A stretch of DNA of 64,000 nt from Parvibaculum sp046297875 (GTDB taxonomy: Bacteria > Pseudomonadota > Alphaproteobacteria > Parvibaculales > Parvibaculaceae), in the NCBI RefSeq assembly GCF_046297875.1, contig NZ_JBKBHD010000001.1, positions 2,418,001-2,482,000 on the forward strand, read 5' to 3'. Both the position numbers and the translations under genes were made by a program. Shown piece after piece: positions 59,973 to 64,000 of this stretch. The first letter of the stretch is position 1. Every line of letters begins with the position of its first letter. Below the pieces are notes generated by a model. That model saw only the letters and a list, made by a program, of their open reading frames with translations. It was not told the DNA's origin and ran no database searches.

Positions 59973-61580
59973 ATGCTCTATTTCGAACGCTGGAAGGTCG
60001 CCCTTATCGTCCTGCTTTGCTTTGCGGGACTTGCCTATTCCGCACCCAATTTCATTCCGCGGGCATCGCTCGAGAATGTCCCGGGCTGGCTGCCGAACAA
60101 GCAGATCAATCTCGGCCTCGATCTGCGCGGCGGCTCCTACATGCTGCTCGGGCTCGATACCGGGGGACTGGAGCAGTCGCGCCTGCAGGATCTCGTGAAT
60201 GAGGTTCGCAACGCCCTGCGCGATGTTCGTGTGCCCTATACCGGCCTCGGCATTCAGGGTGGCATGGTCACCGTCAACATTACGCGTGCGGAAGATGTCG
60301 AAAAGGCGCGCGTTGCAATAGACGATCTCGCGACAACTGTTTCCGGCAATGCGTTCTCGGGCATGCCCGAACGCGACCTTCTGGTGCGGGCGGTCGGCCA
60401 GCGCATCGAAGTGGTCGTGACGGAAGCAGCCAAGCTCGCCCAGCTTCAGGCCGCCGTCGAACAATCCATTGAAATCGTGCGGCGCCGTATCGACGAACTC
60501 GGCACCACCGAGCCGGTCATTCAGCGGCAGGGCGCGGACCGTATTCTAGTGCAGGTGCCGGGCCTTGAAGACCCGCAGCAGCTCAAGGCATTGCTCGGCC
60601 GCACGGCTAGGATGAACTTCCGCCTTGTCAGCAACGCGATGTCGGCGCAGCAGGCGATTGCGACGCGCACTGTGCCCGCAGGAACGGAAATCCTCTATTC
60701 GGCAGACGAGCCGCGCGAGCCTTTCCTGGTCGAGCGGCGTATCATGGTCGGCGGCGACAGGCTGCGCGATGCGAGCCCCGGTTTCGATCAGCGCACTGGT
60801 CAGCCGGTTGTCAACTTCCGCTTCGACTCCATTGGCGGACGCCAGTTTGGTGAAGTGACGCGAGAGAATGTTGGCCGTCCGTTCGCCATTGTGCTCGACA
60901 ATGAAGTCATCAGTGCGCCGCGCATCAACGAGCCGATCATGGGCGGTTCTGGCCAGATCAGCGGCAACTTTACCGTTCAGGAAGCGACGAACCTCGCGAT
61001 CCTGTTGCGTTCCGGCGCATTGCCGGTCGATATCACCATTCTTGAAGAGCGCACGGTCGGTCCAGGCCTCGGTGCAGACTCGATTGCCGCCGGTGAAATT
61101 GCCGCGCTTATCGGCGCGCTTGCCGTCATCGTCTTCATGATTGCGAGCTACGGTTTCTTCGGTGTGCTTGCCGTCGTGGCGCTGGCGCTCAATGTGCTCA
61201 TGCTGTTCGGCATCCTGTCGGTGCTGCAAGCGACACTGACGCTGCCGGGCATTGCCGGCATCGTGCTCACGATCGGCATGGCAGTCGACGCCAATGTGCT
61301 GATCTATGAGCGCATACGAGAAGAAGTGGCGGCGGGCAAAGGGCCGATACCGGCAATCGAGACCGGCTACAACAAGGCGTTGTCGTCGATCCTTGATGCG
61401 AACATCACCACGCTGATTTCTGCGGCGATCCTGTTCCAGATGGGAACGGGTCCCGTGCGCGGTTTCGCGGTGACGCTTGCCATCGGCATTATCACATCCG
61501 TCTTCACGGCTTACACCGTGAACCGCCTGATGATTTCGGTCTGGTTGCGCCGCAGCCGCCCGAAGGCGATCACGCTCTAG
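59973..61580 (+). CDS. secD: Protein translocase subunit SecD
   Basis: A 535-residue RND-family membrane protein. The N-terminal motif LGLDLRGGSYMLLGLDTGG (about 44-62) is diagnostic, followed by a large periplasmic domain and six C-terminal helices with VLTIGMAVDANVLIYERIRE. With SecF it uses the proton motive force to complete export. It is separated from yajC by 39 bases and from secF by 20. Confidence 0.96.
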   Translation: MLYFERWKVALIVLLCFAGLAYSAPNFIPRASLENVPGWLPNKQINLGLDLRGGSYMLLGLDTGGLEQSRLQDLVNEVRNALRDVRVPYTGLGIQGGMVTVNITRAEDVEKARVAIDDLATTVSGNAFSGMPERDLLVRAVGQRIEVVVTEAAKLAQLQAAVEQSIEIVRRRIDELGTTEPVIQRQGADRILVQVPGLEDPQQLKALLGRTARMNFRLVSNAMSAQQAIATRTVPAGTEILYSADEPREPFLVERRIMVGGDRLRDASPGFDQRTGQPVVNFRFDSIGGRQFGEVTRENVGRPFAIVLDNEVISAPRINEPIMGGSGQISGNFTVQEATNLAILLRSGALPVDITILEERTVGPGLGADSIAAGEIAALIGALAVIVFMIASYGFFGVLAVVALALNVLMLFGILSVLQATLTLPGIAGIVLTIGMAVDANVLIYERIREEVAAGKGPIPAIETGYNKALSSILDANITTLISAAILFQMGTGPVRGFAVTLAIGIITSVFTAYTVNRLMISVWLRRSRPKAITL

Positions 61581-61600
61581 GCGCCGGGGAGAACAGTAAC

Positions 61601-62551
61601 ATGCGACATCTGAAGCTCATTCCGGACGATACGAAGATTCCCTTCGTGAAGTGGCGCAACATCGCCGTTTCGCTTTCCGTGATCGTGGTGATTGCCTCGG
61701 TGGTGCTGCTTTTCACGCGCGGACTGAACTTCGGCATCGACTTCACGGGCGGCATCCTGATCGAGATTTCGACGGACGGTCCGGCAAATATCTCGGAGCT
61801 GCGCACCGATCTCGGCGGGCTGGGGCTCGGCGAAATCCAGATCCAGGAATTCGGGCAGGCCGATGACGTGCTGATCCGCGTTCAGGCGCCGGACAGCGAC
61901 GATGAAGCAGCGTCGCAGCAAGTGGTCAACATGATCCGGGCGGAGCTTGGGGACAGGGTTGTCGAATATCGCCGCGTCGAAGTGGTCGGTCCGCAGGTCA
62001 GCGGCGAGCTTGTTCAAGACGGCATTCTTGCGGTCGTGATCGCCGTTATCCTCATGCTGATCTATATCTGGTTCCGCTTCGAGTGGCAGTTCGCGCTCGG
62101 CTCCATCGTGTCGCTCATCCATGACGTGATGGCAACCATTGGCATCTTCTGCATCCTGCAACTCGAGTTCAATCTTGCCTCGATTGCCGCGCTGCTTACG
62201 ATTGTCGGTTATTCGATGAACGATACCGTCATCGTCTATGACCGCATCCGCGAGAATCTGCGCAAGTACAAGAAGATGGATCTTGGCGATCTTCTCGATC
62301 TCTCGATCAACCAGACGCTTTCGCGCACCGTCATGACATCGGGCACGACGCTGCTCGCGCTCGCGGCCCTGTTCACTTTTGGCGGTGCGGTGCTGCGCGA
62401 CTTCACCTTCGCGATGATCTTCGGCATTTTTGTCGGTACCTATTCATCGATCTTCGTCGGTTCACCGGTTCTTCTTGCAATCGGCGTGAACCGGGATGGC
62501 TCGGGAAGCGCCGGGCCGGCGGCGAAGGAGAGTGCAGCGGGCAAGGCTTGA
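61601..62551 (+). CDS. secF: Protein translocase subunit SecF
   Basis: A 316-residue RND-family membrane protein with the motif LNFGIDFTGGILIEIS near residues 42-57 and C-terminal helices containing VGYSMNDTVIVYDRIRENLR. It pairs with SecD. The end shows an alanine/glycine-rich tail. It is closely followed by the Mth938-domain gene. Confidence 0.96.
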   Translation: MRHLKLIPDDTKIPFVKWRNIAVSLSVIVVIASVVLLFTRGLNFGIDFTGGILIEISTDGPANISELRTDLGGLGLGEIQIQEFGQADDVLIRVQAPDSDDEAASQQVVNMIRAELGDRVVEYRRVEVVGPQVSGELVQDGILAVVIAVILMLIYIWFRFEWQFALGSIVSLIHDVMATIGIFCILQLEFNLASIAALLTIVGYSMNDTVIVYDRIRENLRKYKKMDLGDLLDLSINQTLSRTVMTSGTTLLALAALFTFGGAVLRDFTFAMIFGIFVGTYSSIFVGSPVLLAIGVNRDGSGSAGPAAKESAAGKA

Positions 62552-62555
62552 GGAG

Positions 62556-62930
62556 ATGGCCAGCCGGCCGCGTTTCGATGGACAGCCCTTTGTGGATGCC
62601 TATGGAGAAGGTGGATTTCGGCTTGCCGGACAACGCTTCGAAGGATCGGTCCTGATTACTCCGCGCGGGCTGTTTCCTTGGGCGGTGCGTTCTGTCGAGG
62701 ACGCAACCTCCGCTTCCTTTGCGCCCGTTCTGGAGGCATCGCCAGATTTCGATTTTCTGATTGTGGGGTCGGGCACGGAGACGGCTTTTCTGCCGCCCGC
62801 CGTGCGGCGTCATCTCGAATCGCACACGATCTTTCCCGATGTGATGGCGACCGGCCCTGCTTGCCGTACCTACAATCTCATGCTGTCGGAAAATCGCCGT
62901 GTTGCTGCGGCGCTTGTTGCCGTCGGGTAA
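62556..62930 (+). CDS. Mth938-domain protein (NDUFAF3-like)
   Basis: A 124-residue protein of the Mth938/DUF498 family. Family features are GEGGFRLAGQRFEGSVLITP near residues 13-32, WAVRSVED, and DFLIVGSGTETAFLPPAVRR, ending in an alpha/beta fold (VMATGPACRTYNLML). The human homologue NDUFAF3 assembles complex I. Only four bases separate it from secF, so it is probably cotranscribed; AGGAG abuts the ATG, and a GTG at 62532 is an alternative start. Confidence 0.85.
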   Translation: MASRPRFDGQPFVDAYGEGGFRLAGQRFEGSVLITPRGLFPWAVRSVEDATSASFAPVLEASPDFDFLIVGSGTETAFLPPAVRRHLESHTIFPDVMATGPACRTYNLMLSENRRVAAALVAVG

Positions 62931-63110
62931 AGTCCTATCGCCGGGCTTGGCTTTTCGTCCGGAAACTCCTAGCTTTCTCGCAGTTTCGCGGCACTGAGTC
63001 GCAGATAAAAAGGGGATACGCCGACTAGGGCTTTAGGGGGCTCTGGGGCTTGTCCCGGTGTCCCTGCTGGCCGCTCAAGCGGCGAATGGCAACCGGAAGG
63101 GGAATATTCC

Positions 63111-63725
63111 ATGGCATCCATTCTCACATCATTGCGGAACACGGTTATTGCCGGTTTCGTGCTCGCGGCGATTCTGCTGCTGCTTTATCTCAACTGGAAC
63201 GGCTGGGACGGCGCGGCGCTCGGCCATGCCTTCTGGGCTTTCGTCTTCCGCTGGCTGCACGTCATCAGCGGCGTGATGTGGATCGGCCTGCTCTGGTATT
63301 TCAACTTCGTGCAGATTCCGTCCATGCCGAGCATTCCCGACGAGCAGAAGCCTGCGGTCAGCAAGGTGATTGCGCCGACCGCTCTGTTCTGGTTCCGCTG
63401 GGGTGCGATGGCGACCATCATCACCGGCATCATCCTTGCCATGATGAATGGATACCTTGTCTCAGCCTATACGCTCGGCGCAATCGAAGGCTTTGCGGTT
63501 CCGAAGAACATTGCCATCGGTATCGGCATGTGGCTCGGCACGATCATGTGGTTCAACGTCTGGTTCGTGATTTGGCCGAACCAGAAGATCGCGCTCGGCA
63601 TTGTCGATGCACCGGCGGAGCAGAAGCCCGCAGCGGCGCGGACTGCGATGCTCTTCTCGCGTACCAACACGATGCTCTCCGTACCCATGCTCTTCTCCAT
63701 GGTGGCGGCGCAGAACATCTACTGA
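63111..63725 (+). CDS. Short PuuD-like (urate oxidase N-terminal domain) membrane protein
   Basis: A 204-residue membrane protein with about four to five helices. The segment FRWLHVISGVMWIGLLWYFN (about 45-64) with its histidine, and TNTMLSVPMLFSM near the end, match the N-terminal membrane domain of the urate hydroxylase PuuD. The C-terminal cytochrome c domain of full-length PuuD is absent. A urate-oxidising role is therefore unproven. The gene has GGAA upstream and is followed by a strong terminator. Confidence 0.75.
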   Translation: MASILTSLRNTVIAGFVLAAILLLLYLNWNGWDGAALGHAFWAFVFRWLHVISGVMWIGLLWYFNFVQIPSMPSIPDEQKPAVSKVIAPTALFWFRWGAMATIITGIILAMMNGYLVSAYTLGAIEGFAVPKNIAIGIGMWLGTIMWFNVWFVIWPNQKIALGIVDAPAEQKPAAARTAMLFSRTNTMLSVPMLFSMVAAQNIY

Positions 63726-63744
63726 TCCCGGCGAGAGGTCGATG

Positions 63745-63779
63745 AGCGGGGCCGCCTCGATGGCGGCCCCGTTTGTTTT
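63745..63779 (+). terminator. Rho-independent terminator after the PuuD-like gene
   Basis: GGGGCCGCC-TCGAT-GGCGGCCCC is a perfect 9-bp stem followed by GTTTGTTTTG. It lies about 20 bases after the stop codon and just before the next gene. Confidence 0.85.
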
Positions 63780-63789
63780 GAGGAAGCGA

Positions 63790-64000
63790 ATGACGGAACG
63801 CGAAGCAAGTAAGAGCATGGTTGCGAGCCTCGAAGAGGTTTGTACGCATGACCATGACCGCTTTCTGACGCTGCTGTTCGCACCATCGGCGAAGCGCCCT
63901 GCGCTCACCGCGCTCTATGCCTTTAACATTGAAATTGCCCGGGTTGCGGAGGCCGTCACCGAACCGATGATGGGCCATATCCGCCTGCAATGGTGGCGCG
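63790..64000 (+). CDS. Squalene/phytoene synthase-family protein (NDUFAF6-like), partial
   Basis: Only the first 70 residues are present; the right edge of the window cuts the gene. The readable part contains HDHDRFLTLLFAPSAKRPAL (about 20-39), YAFNIEIARVAEAVTEP and MGHIRLQWW, matching the start of the trans-isoprenyl diphosphate synthase fold of the squalene/phytoene synthase family. The form with FAP...R..L.ALYAFN..IA resembles NDUFAF6-type proteins linked to complex I assembly more than carotenoid enzymes. GAGGA precedes the ATG. Confidence 0.8.
   Translation, partial: MTEREASKSMVASLEEVCTHDHDRFLTLLFAPSAKRPALTALYAFNIEIARVAEAVTEPMMGHIRLQWWR

Overview
The window reads as chromosomal DNA of an alphaproteobacterium with a G+C content in the low sixties. 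Several gene neighbourhoods are alphaproteobacterial signatures: popZ directly upstream of valS; a PCMT-like protein before tolC; the four-gene aap amino-acid ABC transporter; the run argS-SPOR-nagZ-scpA-scpB-tatABC-serS-surE-pcm-LytM followed by yajC-secD-secF; and homologues of mitochondrial complex I accessory proteins. Gene content fits Hyphomicrobiales/Parvibaculales (a Parvibaculum-like organism is my best guess), but I cannot verify the species from sequence alone.

Layout. 1-2.3 kb: an Mnh/Mrp-type cation antiporter operon on the minus strand, cut by the window edge inside mnhC. 2.6-8.1 kb: a double cold-shock protein, a PaaI-like thioesterase, tRNA-Pro, an NDUFS4-like complex I subunit, tRNA-Arg, a histone-deacetylase-fold amidohydrolase, a Sel1 protein and an ALO-type flavin oxidase. 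8.1-20.3 kb: a lone biotinyl domain, metC, aapJQMP, a sulfur operon (cysK, sseA, GNAT), a Nudix hydrolase, recQ and cfa.

20.5-32.7 kb: the main accessory-looking region, an exopolysaccharide/capsule locus bounded by tRNA-Asn and tRNA-Cys. It holds a polysaccharide deacetylase, two CelD/FemAB-like acyltransferases, a Wzx-type flippase, a JmjC-like (cupin-8) oxygenase, a Wzc-type chain-length ATPase, a short OPX export protein, one GT4 glycosyltransferase and a Wzy/WaaL-like polymerase or ligase. Together these cover modification, flipping, polymerisation and export. The initiating transferase, sugar-nucleotide enzymes, most glycosyltransferases and an outer-membrane barrel are missing and must lie elsewhere.

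33-46 kb: PCMT-like/tolC, popZ, valS (with an AT-rich internal patch), a zinc alcohol dehydrogenase, a second Sel1 protein, an EthD-domain protein, a MITE-like inverted repeat, an M81/MlrC-type protein, a class D beta-lactamase, exonuclease III, a PAS_5 protein and an A-type iron-sulfur carrier. 46-64 kb: a dense housekeeping run on the plus strand (dgt through secF), covering nucleotide pools, aminoacyl-tRNA synthesis, wall recycling, chromosome condensation, Tat and Sec export, and protein repair. It ends in an NDUFAF3-like protein, a short PuuD-like membrane protein and an NDUFAF6-like prenyl synthase-family protein cut by the window end.

No CRISPR array, prophage, insertion sequence, rRNA or integron was seen. 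The best leads are the unusual composition of the polysaccharide locus (JmjC-like oxygenase plus paired CelD proteins plus minimal OPX), the recombinant-looking patch in valS, and the MITE-like element at 41.5 kb.
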